Below are positions 22,577-34,689 of a DNA stretch of 64,000 bases, in pieces (position 1 is the stretch's first letter; each line of letters opens with the position of its first letter). Source of the stretch: Asterias rubens (taxonomy: Eukaryota > Echinodermata > Asteroidea > Forcipulatida > Asteriidae); the NCBI RefSeq assembly GCF_902459465.1, contig NC_047070.1:1798001-1862000 (forward strand). Reading direction: 5' to 3'. A program made the position numbers and the translations under genes. The notes below the pieces were generated by a model. It had not been told where the DNA came from and made no database searches. It saw only the letters and a list, made by a program, of their open reading frames with translations.

Positions 22577-25500
22577 TTACATATCCAACTCTGCGTACAT
22601 AACTCCCTTGCGCACCACAAAGCTGTCTTCATTACCAGCCTTGGAATAACCATTTAGTTCACACATTTTGCGAACACGTGTTTCTACGCCACTAGCTCCA
22701 CTGCGGTCAAAGTTCACTGAAGTACAATCCAAATGAGACATGCATGCACTGCAGCATTGACTTAGGGTGAAGACTTCTATTGTTTTCAGGACATTGCCAT
22801 GGAGATGGTAACCCTTGGTGATCGAGAATGTTTTGGCGGGACCTATTCAATAGAAAAACATCCTTTATTTATAAGTAGATGTTTACAACTTAAAGGCTCC
22901 GAACGCGTTTGGTAATTGTCAAAGACCAGTCTTCTCACTTGGTGTATCTCAACATAATATGTACAAAATAACAAACCTGTGAAAATTTGAACTCAATTGG
23001 TTGTCAAAATTGCGAGACAATAATGGAAGAAAAAACCACCCTTGTATCATGAAGTTGTGGGCTTTCAGATGCTTGATTTCGAGATCTCAAAATCTAATTC
23101 TGAGGTCTTGAAATCAAATTCGTGGAAAATGACTTCTTTTTCGAAAACTACGTTACTTCATCATAGGGAGCCATTTCTCACAATGTTTGCTACTATCAGC
23201 AGCTCTCCACTGCTTTTTTCAAAGTAAGTTTTTATTGAGCAATTATTTTGAGTAATTAATAGTTTCCAGTGCCTTTAATAGCAAGATATAAAGAATCGTA
23301 TATATGTGTTTTTGAGATCTTTCAGGTGGGTGTGTTGTTATGCTGGGGTTGATTTCACAAAGAGTTAGGACTAGTCCTAACTTAGGACTAGTGCTAGGAG
23401 ATATACAAATTGCATGGATAGTCCTAAGTTAGGACGAGTAACTGGTCCTAACTCTAGATAAGACTAGTCCTAACTCTTTGTGAAATCCACCCCCGGACTA
23501 TAGCATCTGATTAGAGTAGACACATCTATATAAGTTATCACACAAGGCCGACTGGAATACGGAAAAATATAGCACTTCTGCGTCCCATATCCAACGAGGC
23601 CGAAGGCCGAGTTGGATAGTGGACGCAGACGCGCTATATTTTCCGTATTTCCACGAGCGCGCGTGTGATAACGTATTTATATCTTCAAGCAAACTTGGCA
23701 CGTGACATAGAACGCACAAGGTGCAGGTAGTGATATAATGCCGTGTCCGAAACGGCGACTTCGGCTACAGCTACGTCTAGATCAGCGCGTCTACCAGTGT
23801 TGAAGAATTGGCAGACGCGCGCGATCTAGCCGTAGCTGTAGCCGAAGTCGCCGTTTCGGACACGGCCTTAGGTTTTTATCACCACTCCATTCTGCAAATC
23901 TGATTGGAGGATTAGCGTGTACTTGAAGATAATAATAAGTTATCACACAAGCGCGAGTGGAATACGGAAAAATATAGCGCTTCTGGACGCAGACGCGGTG
24001 TATTTCCACGAGCGCGCGTGTGATAACGTATTTATCTTCAAGCAAACTTGGCGCGTGATATAGAACGCACAAGATGCAGGTAGTAATATTAGCCGTGCAA
24101 TATGGTTTTTATCACCACTCCATTCTGCAAATCTGATTGGAGGATTAGCGTGTACTTGAAGATAATATAAGTTATCACACAAGCGCGAGTGGAATACGGA
24201 TAAATATAGCGCTTCTGGACGCAGACACGCTATATTTTTCGTATTTCCACGAGCGCGCGTGTGATAACGTATTTATCTTCAAGCAAACTTGGCGCGTGAC
24301 ATAGAATGCACAAGATGCAGGTAGTGATATTAGCCGTGCAATATAGGTTTTTATCACCACTCCATTCTGCGAATCTGATTGGAGGATTAGCGTGTACTTG
24401 AAGATAATATACACATAATGAATGTTTATGAGTGCAATGGTGCGAATATGTTCATGAGTTGAAAGATGGAATGTTCTATTCAACGAGGCGGAGCCGAGTT
24501 GAATGGAACATTCCAGCTTTCAACGAATGAACATATTCGCACCATTGCACGAATGAAAAACATTCATTATTTGTTTTATATAACATCCAAGTAGAACTTT
24601 GTCATTTTGATTGAAAGATACAACTTTCAAAACAAACAATTTCAACTGTAGAAGCCGAATGCTAGTAATTTTACTATGCCTTCTTGCAGTAACACCTGCT
24701 GCGTTACCAAAGACACGCGCACGCAGTGATGTTTTTACTCAGCTTTTTCGTTCCATCCGAAAAGTAACATTGCACGCTGCCAGCGTGCAATGGTACTTTT
24801 CGGATGGAACGAAAAAGCACGGCGAGTGACTTAGCGTGCAATGGTACTTTTATTTGCTATCACGTGACGGACAATCCTCCAATCAAATGGCAAGGATCTG
24901 CTTGGGTGTTATATAATATACACATAATGAATGTTTATGAGTGCAATGGTGCGAATATGTTCATGAGTTGAAAGATGGAATGTTCTATTCAACGAGGCGG
25001 AGCCGAGTTGAATGGAACATTCCAGCTTTCAACGAATGAACATATTCGCACCATTGCACGAATGAAAAACATTCATTATTTGTTTTATATAACATCCAAG
25101 TAGAACTTTGTCATTTTGATTGAAAGAAACAACTTTCAAAACAAACAATTTCAACTGTAGAAGCCGAATGCTAGTAATTTTACTATGCCTTCTTGCAGTA
25201 ACACCTGCTGCGTTACCAAAGACACGCGCACGCAGTGCTGTTTTTACTCAGCTTTTTCGTTCCATCCGAAAAGTACCATTGCACGCTGGCAGCGTGCCAG
25301 CGTGCAATGGTACTTTTCGGATGGAACGAAAAAGCACGGCGAGTGACTCAGCGTGCAATGGTACTTTTATTTGCTATCACGTGACGGAAAATCCTCCAAT
25401 CAAATGGCAAGGATCTGCTTGGGTGTTATATAAAGGTTTTTATCACCACTCCATTCTGCGAATCTGATTGGAGGATTAGCGCGTACTTGAAGATAATATG

Positions 25501-28500
25501 TAACAATAGGCTCCAATCTACAGTTGTTCTTTTATTTTGTTTGTTCTTTGCCCATGTTTGCCTGTCGTGTGTTTTGGAGTTGTCATTTATGTTTTTTCTG
25601 TTAAAAACAAAATGAAAATGAAAAAAGAAAAAGAAAATGTGCATTGAAGTAGCTGTACTTACATGAGCCCTGTTCACATATGCTTTTGAATTTTTTAGAA
25701 CAAACATTGTCGTTCAAGAATGAGCCATTTGTCCTCGCTGTATGAACATGAACACAATGTTCCTTTCCAGCATAATTGTCGGGTTGATTTGTACCCCACA
25801 TAGTGGAATCCGAGGGCAGATCGCTCCCATCCAGCCATTTGAATGAACCTAAAGATGAACCCCAAGAGAAAGGTTTTCATTGTTGATGGACAGCACCATG
25901 AACAAACCTGAAAACCTGACAACTTCTCAATTACTGGTAAATGTTTATATTGATGATCAAATGAATGTTGTTATCGTTAAAGGAACACATTGCCTTGGAT
26001 CGGTCGAGCTGGTCTTTGAAAAGCGTTTGTAACCGTTTGTTATAAAATACACATGGTTAGAAAGATGTTTTAAAAGTAGAATACAATAATCCACACAAAT
26101 TTGCCTCAAAATTGCATGGTTTTCCTTTTACTTTGCGAACTAACACGGTCGGCCATTTATGGGAGTAAACAATTTGACTCCCATAAATGGAAATTTGACT
26201 CCCATAAATGGCGGACCGTGTTAGTCGACAAGGTAAAAGGAAAACCACGCAATTTCGAGTAATACTTGAGTGGATCATCTACTTTTAAAATATCATTCTA
26301 ATCATATGCATTTTATAACAAATGGTTACGAACGCTTTTCAAAGACCAACTCGACCGATCCAAGGCAACGTGCTCCTTTAACATCGTTTACGTTTTTTTC
26401 CCCCATTAATTTAGAGGGCTAAATGGTTTTAACTATTTTGTAGATCAACATAAGTCCCTAATCACTGTGGATGAAGATGTATAAGTTATTATTTATCTGT
26501 AGAAGTTTCAGCCTCTAGAGTCAAAAAGGTTTTGAGGAAGAAAACAAAAGTGAAAATCGCAGAGCAATGTTTTCAGTAGAGTCGCGTAAATCCATTGAAC
26601 ATGCTAAAATGATTTTCGACGCACTGCAACAAAAGTTATTCTGGTTAAATGTGTTTACTCAACTAAAAAATACAGCACCTCAGCAAGTACAATTTTACGG
26701 GAAGCTTTCTACCATCAATGTCTTTAAGCTGTGTAAAATGTAATTCTAAAAATGTGAAAAAAATCTTTAATCTACGAGGCGATATGCAAGATTATGTTTT
26801 TCACAGGACTCCAGAATGACCACAACAGCCTAAAGGCCAAAAAGCAAATAATTATTCTTTGATTAGGTTTAGATTACAGGCACTGGACACCTTTGGTGAT
26901 TGTCAAAGACCAGTCTTCTCACTTGGTGTATCTCAACATATGCATACCAAAAAACCTTGAACTCAATCAATTGGTCGCCGATTTTGACCAATAGTGTCCA
27001 GTGCCTTCTTACCCTCTTTTTCTAAGTCACTAGCCCCAAGCCAATAATGATGACGAATTGCCTGATCTCGAAGCAGCTGCTGAATAAATTCAAATTCCTC
27101 TTTTGTTTCAAGGATAGCAAGCTCCTTCCCAACGGATCTACAATAGTCACGTGCGTCACTCCAGGTTCGCTCTTCTCTGATTATTGTGTAATCAGCACGA
27201 TTCAAGATAGTGACATCATTATGACACTTTGCAAACCCACCTGCAAGAAATGCACATAATTAAAATATGCAAATTTGTATAATAAAAAAAAATAATAAAA
27301 AATGTAATAACTAGTTCTTATATAGGGAATTCTAAAATAATAGATAGAATAGAATGGTTTATTGGCCAATGATTCAAAACAATCACAGGAATTTGAAGTA
27401 TTGGACTCACATCATAACAAAAATAGTTATTCACTTTACATTAGTGCCCTCACTGATCAGCTTCCTGGGCAGTATACAGGCCTGCCGTAGCACTCGTAAG
27501 CCTTACAGGTACCCATTTACACCCCTGGGTGAAGAGAAGCAATAATGGTGAAGTTTCATGCGCAGGGACACAAGCATCATGACAGGGATTCGAACCCACA
27601 CTTCAATGACTTAACTGCCAGAACTTGACTTCGATACTCTTAACCGCTTGACCATGACACCCTAGAAAACTATGGGTTTTAAGTAATATTTCTTTGAAGA
27701 AAAAGTGTACCCTCTTGCCAACCCTCTCCGTCAACACATATTTAAAAAAAAAAACCATAATTAACAAAGTAATCAAATCTTTACTTGTTGGTTGAAGTCA
27801 GATTAATCAGTCTAAAAAGTATTTCATATCGACGTTTCATTGATTAAAAGACATAAACATAAACACAAAAGCAATGAATCAATTGACATGTAAAATGTCA
27901 AGGGTCTCACAGACCAGAAAAGGTGACCTTAAGAAGTTGAAGTTAAAGGCACTGGACACCTTTGGTAATTGTCAAAGCTCAGTTAGATGTATCCCATCAT
28001 AATTCATAATATAACAAATCTGTGAACTTTTGGACTCAATTGGTCATCGAAGTTGCAAGAGAATGATTAAAGACAAACACCCTTATTGCAAAAATTTGTG
28101 TGCTTTCAGGTGCCTAATAAAAGGCTTCAGTCTTTTAATAATTATTTGAGTAAGAAATTACCCGTTTCTCAAAAACTACTTGAGAGGGAGCCGTTTCTCA
28201 TAATATTTTATATTTTCAACAGGTCTCTTCTGCTCGTTTCCAAGTAAATTATTTTCAGTCATTAGTGTCCAATGCCTTTAAATATGAAACATAAATTTAC
28301 ATGTAGGCCTACGTTGTTTTCTTTCCAAGAAAGTGTTTGTACGACTTGAATAGGTTGTGCTCATTCCATCTATCTTTAAATTACCATACAATCAGAAAAA
28401 GAATGGTAAAAAAAAGTTATGTTAAATGTGTTAAGTGAAAAAATACTTAACATAAGTAAAAAATTAATGAAAAATTTAAACAAAATGTTTGTGTAAATAA

Positions 28501-31500
28501 AAAACTACTCAAATAGTTAGTAAAACTAATAGTTTACATAACTTAGCAACTTTAAACACATATTATGCAAATTTTACTGAACTGGTTGTAAAAGTTTACA
28601 TGGTGTTTAGTAAACCACGATATTTTACTCAAGTATTGTGCAAAATACGCAGCGTGTGACTTGTCTGCTGGGGTCGCGCTCTGCAGTACCACAGTGTAAC
28701 CACACACAACGTAACGAAATGGATCTCATGAAAAAAAAACCTTCTTGAGTGGAACTTCCCTCATTTAGTTGAGACGTTTGAAGGTAAGTACTATAACATA
28801 TTTCTGTATTGATGTTATTATCTGTAGTGATAGACTATACACGACTCGTTAGCACGAGTTAGCACAGATAAAGGGACAGTTGAACGTCATATTTTGACTG
28901 ACAACACTTTTGAACAGTGACTTGAATATCACAAATACATACGTAGGTCTGATCAATGGTCCCCGTATTGTGCACATAGTACACGTACAGCATGCATCGT
29001 TGAAGACCATTGTACACATGTACATCGCCACTGTGTTAAAGCACCACCACTGCATACAGCCACGGTGCATCAGGCCAATGATTGGGCTAACTTTAATCTC
29101 TCATTTGTTCAGAAGAACAATCAAATAACTTTTCAACATTTTGTCTTTACAAGATACTGACAAATGATACAACTGACTTAAAATGCAAATTCTGGGAGAG
29201 GGGAATCGCACAAACACATCTACCCTTTGTTTATTTTAACCTGTTAAAGGAATTATTCAAGAAATCTCACCCCCCCCCCCCACACAAAAAAAAAGGACGA
29301 AAGAAAAAGAACAAAAAGAAAAATCAGATAAAGATCAAGAAAAATCAAAGTTTTCAGGTAGCCTACTGTTATGTGGGATTGCATATATAGCACCAAAATT
29401 ATCTCTCCTCCTGGGATCCTATCACCTTATTCCAGAACTGCAAGTCTCCATCATTGAACCTTTTGTTGATTTGTTTATTTTTTAAGCCCCTATGTATTTG
29501 TTTATTTATTTTATTTTATTTCAATTTGTATTTGTACTTTTTTAAATTTATGTGCATGTACATCATGTACAAATTGTATTGCACATACATTGCAGTACTG
29601 GAACGTTGTCTCTATTGAAGTGTTGTAATATGATAATTAAACCACTATTGATATAAAATAATGGTTTAATCTGACATTGTGTGTACCCCATCCTTAAGAC
29701 AATCAGATTAAATCATTATTTTACAGCAAAATTGGTTTAATTGTAATATTACAATACTTTAAGTTCATTACAGACAATATACACGTGTCATACAATTTGT
29801 ACTGCACCCCCATTGAAATTTAACCTATTGTGTTTAATATTATTCCCCTTTATGCAGGAAAACACAAGTTTGGACCAGTATTTGAAAGACATCAACAGGG
29901 ACACCAGATCGCAACCATGCTGATATTAGGTGGGTCTGCACTGGCTCCACAGCAAGTGTTCGTAATTTTTGAGCAAATGCATTTGAACAGTCATCCCTTG
30001 TGAAAGCACTGGATGTGTGTTTCAAAACACATTTTGTCTTCGACTTGAGCTACCAGGAGGAGTGTTCTGGCGTTTGGGAGTTCATTGAATTGGTTGTGTT
30101 TGAACTCAAAGGCGGTGTGAAGAGCAGCACTATTCGAGAGTTCAGGGCTTACTGTTCATCTCATGATGCATCTGATTAATGTTGACCATTCCATAAGCAT
30201 TGTAGTTAAAGAAGTTCTTGCACAAAATGTTTGCAAATACGTATCAAAATCATAAGAGATGTGATAGTTGTGATAGTTTGGATTTATGGAACAACCTTAC
30301 AGTTTAAATAGGAACTCAAAGGTCAAATTCAAATTTGTATTCAACACCCTTCCAGTTTTGTCAAATTTGTCAAAATGTCAAATTCAACGCCGTTTTGATT
30401 GCTTAGCGACAATGAGGATAAACCAATAATTCCCCATACAAATTGTTCAAACCCAAAATTGAATTTTTACCTTGGAGTTCTTCTTTAAGCTGTGTTAGCC
30501 TGGAAGTATTTATTCTGACCTTGCCAATTAATGTAATTTGACCATTCCAGAAGCATTGTAGTTAACCCTCTAGTCCCTGCACCGCCCGAGTTTCTGAAAA
30601 CCAATTTTTCAAGATTCTTGCAGTAAATAACTGGAATCGTAGTTCAATTTTTAAAAGATAGCTTAATATTTATGCACAATTTTTTACCCTTTCGGTAATG
30701 TTTGTATAAAAGTACAAGCTCCCATTGGGAACAATAATCGGCTCTCGAATATTTTTTTGGAAGGATAAAATGGACACAATAGCTTTTCAAGGCTTTAATC
30801 TGACTCAATGCTCAAACTAATTAAATGCGAAGGCGTTAGTTTTCGACAATATCAATATTAATGATGAATAAATACAGTTTCCTTTGTGTTTACTAATTGG
30901 TATGAGCTAAATTATTTCATCGTCATTAGCTTCGATGAAATAATTTAGTTCATACTAATTAGTAAGCACAAAGGAAACTGTATTTATTCATCATTAATGA
31001 TTGATGATATTGTCGAAAACTAACGCCTTCGCATTTAATTAGTATGAGCATTGAGCCAGATAAAAGCCTTGAAAAGCTATTGTGTCCATTTTATCCTTAC
31101 AAAAAAATATTCGAGAGCTGATTATTGTTCCCAATGGGAGCTTGTACTTTTATACAAACATTACCAAAAGGGTAAAAAATTGTGCATAAATATTAAGCTA
31201 TCTGTTAAAAATTGAACTACGATTCCAGTTGTTTACTGCAAGAATCTTGAAAAATTGGTTTTCAGAAACTCGGGTGGTGCAGTGAAAGTTCTTGCACAAA
31301 ATGTTTGCAAATACGTATCAAAATCATAAGAGATGTGATAGTTGTGATAGTTTGGATTTATGGAACAACCTTACAGTTTAAATAGGAACTCAAAGGTCAA
31401 ATTCAAATTTGTATTCAATACCCTTCCAGTTTTTGTCAAATTTGTCAAAATGTCAAATTCAACACCGTTTTGATTGCTTAGCGACAATTAGGATAAACCA

Positions 31501-33944
31501 ATAATTCCCCATACAAATTGTTCAAACCCAAAATTGAATTTGACCTTGGGGTTCTTCTTTAAGCTGTGTTAGCCTGGAAGTATTTATTCTGACCTTGCCA
31601 ATTAATGTAATTTGACCATTCCAGAAGCATTGTAGTTAAAGAAGTTCTTGCACAAATTGTTTGCAATAAAGTATCAAAATCATAAGAGATGTGATAGTTG
31701 TGATAGTTTTGATTTATGGAACAACCTTACAGTTTAAACTGTGTTAGCCTGGAAGTATTTATTCTGACCTTGCCAATTAGGTAGATTTTTTGTAATTTTT
31801 TAAATTCACTGAAATTGTTGACTGATTATGAAACATACAGAAAACCCATTTTTGCACATGTGATGTTTTGGATTGTTAATATTATTACCATTAAATTTTT
31901 ATTAAAAAGTTGTTATCTTGAAATTCATGTTGTAGTCGCCAAGTCTCAGTATTTATGATGTGTCCATTTATTACAGCCCTAAACTCCATGAAATAACACT
32001 TTGCTAGTATTCAACACAAGCATTGTGTATATTATTACCAGTTTTAAAGGCACACAGTTTACATTAAAAATCGGTAAAATCTATACTTCAAAATTGAGTA
32101 ATTATTTTACATGAGTGGATTTATACCCAGCAATTCAGTAAAAAAAAATACCCAATATTGATGTAAAGTTTTACACAACTATTTACATTGTAAAGCGGTA
32201 AAGTCTTACGTCACAATTAAGTAATATTTTACATGAGTGGGTTTACCCAACAATTCAGTAAAGAAAACTACCCAATATTTATGTAAACTTTTACACAGCT
32301 ATTAAGCAAGATATTACCCAACGCCTGTTGGGTAAAGTTTTACCTAATAGTTATGGTGTTCGCCCACTACATCTAAAACAGGTAATATTTTACACAAGTT
32401 GTGTAATCTTTCCTCTGTGTGTATCATACAACTTTTTATAGATGGGCAATTCCACACTAATGGACCAAAGGGGTAACTTTGTAAGATAGCCATGTGAGAG
32501 CGAGACAAAAGGAACTATTTGGTTACAGTCTTTTCCTTTACATTTTAAATCTGTTTATGAGTGTTCCTGGTAAAACAAATTTAAATAAATCGGTGACCTC
32601 TAGGAATTACAAGGTCATTTGAAATGTGTTACGTATGTAACAAAAGACAGACATATGGCCTGGAAAGTAAAGACAAAATTTGAAAACAATTACAAAATAT
32701 TGTGTTAGTAACTTTCCTGACTCTTAAAGATTGTAAGCAATCAAACTGAGATGTCTCTGTAGGTATTAAGGCAATAAAAATGGGGGAAAATTGACGTACG
32801 AACAGTGGACAGACAATTTGTGACAAAATTCTGTCCTTGTTTGTACATAACCATTTGTTTTAAAAACTTAAATTTCTTAAATAGCAGGGAAGAAAATTTC
32901 TTCATTTTGGCTGGTAACTAAGGGTCTGTAGAATAGGTATCTGAACAACATTGGGCAATACATTTATTTTAGTATAACTTCTATCAAATGATAACCAAAA
33001 TGTCTGTCCTTGTTACGTACGTATAAATCTTGAAGACTTATCCTTCCAGTTTCTTAAATACTCGGTCATTTACCTTCTTGTTTTGTTAACCACAATCCTC
33101 ATGTGCTTCTGAATGTACACAGACAAAAATACATGACAACATACTTCATTTTGTTAGTACTATATCCAACATTCCCTTCCCATAGCACACTTTTGTGCCC
33201 ATTAGTGTGGAATTGCCCAGTTGTAGTTAAGTGTTAGTTGTTGTTGACATGTCTTAAAGGCACTGGACACTATTGGTAATGACTCAAAATAATTATTAGC
33301 ATAAAAACTAACTTGGTAATGAGCAACGGGGAGCTGTTGATATAAAACATTATCAGAAACGGCTCCCTCTTAAGTAACAAAGTTTTTGAGAGAGAAGTAA
33401 TTTTCCTCAAATTAATTACGAGACCTCAGAATAAAATGTTGAGGTCTCTTAATCAAGCATCTGAAAGCACACAACTTTGTGTGATAAGGGTGTCAACGAC
33501 CAATTGAGTTCAAATTTTCACAGGCTTGTTATTTTATGCATATTTTGAGATACACCAAGTGAGAAGACTGGGGTCGATTTCACAAAGAGTTAGGACTCGT
33601 CTTGTCTCGAGTTAGGACGTCCTAACTTGGGATTAATCTTAAGGTCTGCATGCTACAGTGCAGGGTGGGGACTCGTCCTAAGTCCTAAGATTAGTCTTAA
33701 GTTAGAAAGAGTTTCGTGAAATCGACGGCTGGTCTTTGACAATAACCAATAGTGTACAGTGTATTTAAGGCTGAACCTCGACAAGCCCTGCTTTTTAGAA
33801 ACATGCCTGTGCATTATCTTAGTCATTGTATCCTCTTAATTTTAATGTGTAAATAAGTCAAGGAAATTGAGTTTAATACTCACTCTGAATAATAGCAAAC
33901 TTCAAAACCAGGCTCCAAGTTAAAATCCTGCTGGCGTAAAACAT
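22577..33944 (-). CDS. Lectin A: secreted C-type lectin with C-terminal PAN/apple-like domain (QPD type), 4 exons
   Basis: Predicted secreted carbohydrate-binding protein. Exons in transcript order: 33884-33944, 27013-27240, 25663-25848, 22577-22842. All introns are phase 1, total 741 nt, 246 aa. Residues 1-21 are a signal peptide (MFYASRILTWSLVLKFAIIQ). The C-type lectin domain spans about 26-159, with WSDARDYC at 47-54, WLGASD at 87-92, W114, the sugar-site tripeptide Q118-P119-D120, C128, LND at 141-143, C146 and C154. The QPD triplet usually goes with galactose-type binding. The last exon encodes a cysteine-paired PAN/apple-like domain (CCSACMSHLDC ... MCELNGYS) ending YAELDM, without a membrane anchor. 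Intron 1 (6.6 kb) carries several transposon insertions missing from paralogue C. Immune or adhesion use is typical of the family but not shown here. Confidence 0.85.
22891..23278 (+). mobile_element. Common MITE family, copy in lectin A intron 3
   Basis: Near full length. Carries cagtcttctcacttggtgta and caatgtttgctactatcagc. It starts about 50 bp past exon 4. Confidence 0.85.
23345..23494. mobile_element. CCTAAC palindromic MITE, copy in lectin A intron 3
   Basis: ggttgatttcacaaagagtt and actctttgtgaaatccaccc are inverted ends. gttaggactagtcctaac core. Confidence 0.85.
23536..25500. repeat. Nested cluster of tandem and palindromic repeats in lectin A intron 3
   Basis: Three units (from 23536, 23939 and 24172) run from gttatcacacaagcgcgagt to aggattagcgtgtacttgaa. 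The first contains a 128-bp palindrome (23740-23867, gccgtgtccgaaacggcgac ends). Two 509-518 bp units (24408-24916 and 24917-25434) follow. Each holds two palindromes, around gaggcggagccga and around cgctggcagcg or cgctgccagcg. A further tail of the first unit appears at 25434-25498. Confidence 0.8.
25978..26381. mobile_element. 404-bp palindromic MITE in lectin A intron 2
   Basis: taaaggaacacattgccttg at the left and caaggcaacgtgctccttta at the right are inverted ends. The arms meet near 26180 around actcccataaatgg repeats. Confidence 0.85.
26876..27009 (+). mobile_element. Common MITE family, short internally deleted copy at the lectin A exon 2 donor
   Basis: Both ends are present but the centre is lost (134 bp). 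The right end (gtgtccagtgcc) reaches into the 5' splice site at 27007-27012. Confidence 0.85.
27350..27665 (-). mobile_element. Deu-like SINE copy in lectin A intron 1
   Basis: Minus strand: tRNA-like head (gtcatggtcaagcggttaag, ggttcgaatccc), a body with acccaggggtgtaaatgggt, and a tail ending at tagaatggtttattggcc on the plus strand. A paralogous copy occupies the same place in lectin C intron 1, so it predates the gene duplication. Confidence 0.7.
27942..28282 (+). mobile_element. Common MITE family, copy in lectin A intron 1
   Basis: Both ends present. The paralogous copy in lectin C (52437-53188) is broken by later insertions. Confidence 0.8.
29858..30179 (+). pseudogene. Decayed C-terminal exon of a cellular-type gene inside the 4.0-kb element
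   Basis: After an acceptor (tttatgcag|g) the reading is LDQYLKDINRDTRSQP, then in a second frame SALAPQQVFVIFEQ, then from 29973 in a third frame ANAFEQSSLVKALDVCFKTH followed by FDLSYQEECSGVWEFIELVV and ending CSSHDASD at a stop (30177-30179). Together they resemble, from memory, the C-terminus of an uncharacterised repetitive protein family in fish and marine invertebrates. Two frameshifts show it is not functional. Confidence 0.5.
30180..31790. repeat. Tandem duplication, unit about 357 bp, three copies (third truncated)
   Basis: Copies start at about 30182, 30539 and 31614 with gaccattcca.aagcattgta. All share gatgtgatagttgtgatagt and ctgtgttagcctggaagtat. The second copy is split by the palindromic element at 30566-31284. 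The third has an internal deletion. Confidence 0.8.
30566..31284. mobile_element. piggyBac-like palindromic MITE, about 719 bp, right tip lost
   Basis: The two arms are near-perfect inverted copies meeting near 30920. The left end is TTAA|ccctctagtccctgcaccg, matching the TTAA target and CCCT-type tips of piggyBac elements. The right arm ends ...ggtggtgcagtg without the last roughly 15 bp or the second TTAA. The flanks are the interrupted second copy of a local tandem repeat, whose intact version at 31614-31660 shows the empty site. Confidence 0.75.
32443..33219. mobile_element. 777-bp inverted-repeat element next to the 4.0-kb element
   Basis: The ends are perfect inverted repeats of at least 20 bp beginning tgggcaattccacactaatg. 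Lectin C intron 1 lacks it and reads ctttgtatag|ttgtag (about 53311-53330) across the same point. No coding frame is seen. Internal sequence has repeated words such as ctgtccttgtt. Superfamily not recognised. Confidence 0.8.
33254..33769 (-). mobile_element. Common MITE family, copy split by a CCTAAC MITE
   Basis: Reverse orientation. Interrupted at 33571-33727 by the cctaac palindrome. The corresponding lectin C copy at 53336-53725 is uninterrupted. Confidence 0.8.
33571..33727. mobile_element. CCTAAC palindromic MITE inside a common-family MITE
   Basis: Ends ggtcgatttcacaaagagtt and gtttcgtgaaatcgacgg. Inserted within 33254-33769. Confidence 0.85.
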
Positions 33945-34611
33945 TACGTTTGATGGTTAGTTCAATTCTTCAATCATAGGCAGAGAAATTGCTAATGGTT
34001 CAAACTTGAAGAGATACTGCGAGTTGATTAAAAAAAATGTCATCAAACCAACAGTGGGCGGTGTTTTGATCTCGGTGTAGTGTTGGGAAAACCATGGTAA
34101 CAATTAACACATCAATACACATCAATACACTAATTACCCACAAAGCCACTGTAAATATGCACAGAATCGATCAAGAAAAAAATCCTACCTTGTGGCACTA
34201 AAGACGCTAAGAACAAGTTGTTAAAAAAATGCTTCAATCTGAAATGCCATAAAAAAACACATAAATAACTGGTTCAACACATAAATTGCCCCTCCCCCTT
34301 GCCCCCAACCCCAGCCACCCCAAAAAGTGCTTGACTCCTCCCCATCCACTAAGTAAACATATCTGGATAAGCCGCTGATGGCAATAAAGCCACTTCAGAG
34401 AAAATTGATACTGCATTTTTAACTGCATCACTTAGCATTCATTTAATACCCATTTTCACGCTTAGATAGGCTACCCACGCGTTTTTATTTTCATCATTAT
34501 TCAAGTAGAAGATGATGTATATTAGCTGTTAATTAACTTTTCATCTTGTTTTAATTCATAATTATCTACTCGAACTTTAAGCGTGGATGACAAACAACTT
34601 CACACAAAAAG

Positions 34612-34672
34612 CATGAAATACTCTCATGAAATACTCATGAAATACTCATGAAATACTCATGAAATACTCAAA
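34612..34672. repeat. 11-bp tandem repeat upstream of lectin A
   Basis: About five units of gaaatactcat. Confidence 0.9.
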
Positions 34673-34689
34673 TAATTGATATTCACAAG

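Larger units (their letters stand above)
28389..32421. mobile_element. 4.0-kb DNA-transposon-like element with TA target duplication in lectin A intron 1
   Basis: The flanks read as one uninterrupted sequence at 53273-53320 in lectin C intron 1 (catctatctttaaattacca, TA, tcatacaactt). Here that site is split, with TA on each side. The ends are imperfect inverted repeats (caatcagaaaaag against cacacagaggaaag). Long TTTAC-rich subterminal regions lie at 28400-28640 and 32040-32420. Inside are a CpG-richer putative leader (28660-28790), a decayed exon (29858-30179), a tandem duplication and a piggyBac-like palindrome. No transposase is seen. Confidence 0.65.

Noticed and set aside
23791..24483. 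Several similar minus-strand frames (CVLYHAPSLLED, FCRIPLALV types)
   Set aside because: Chance frames in tandem and palindromic repeats within a lectin intron.
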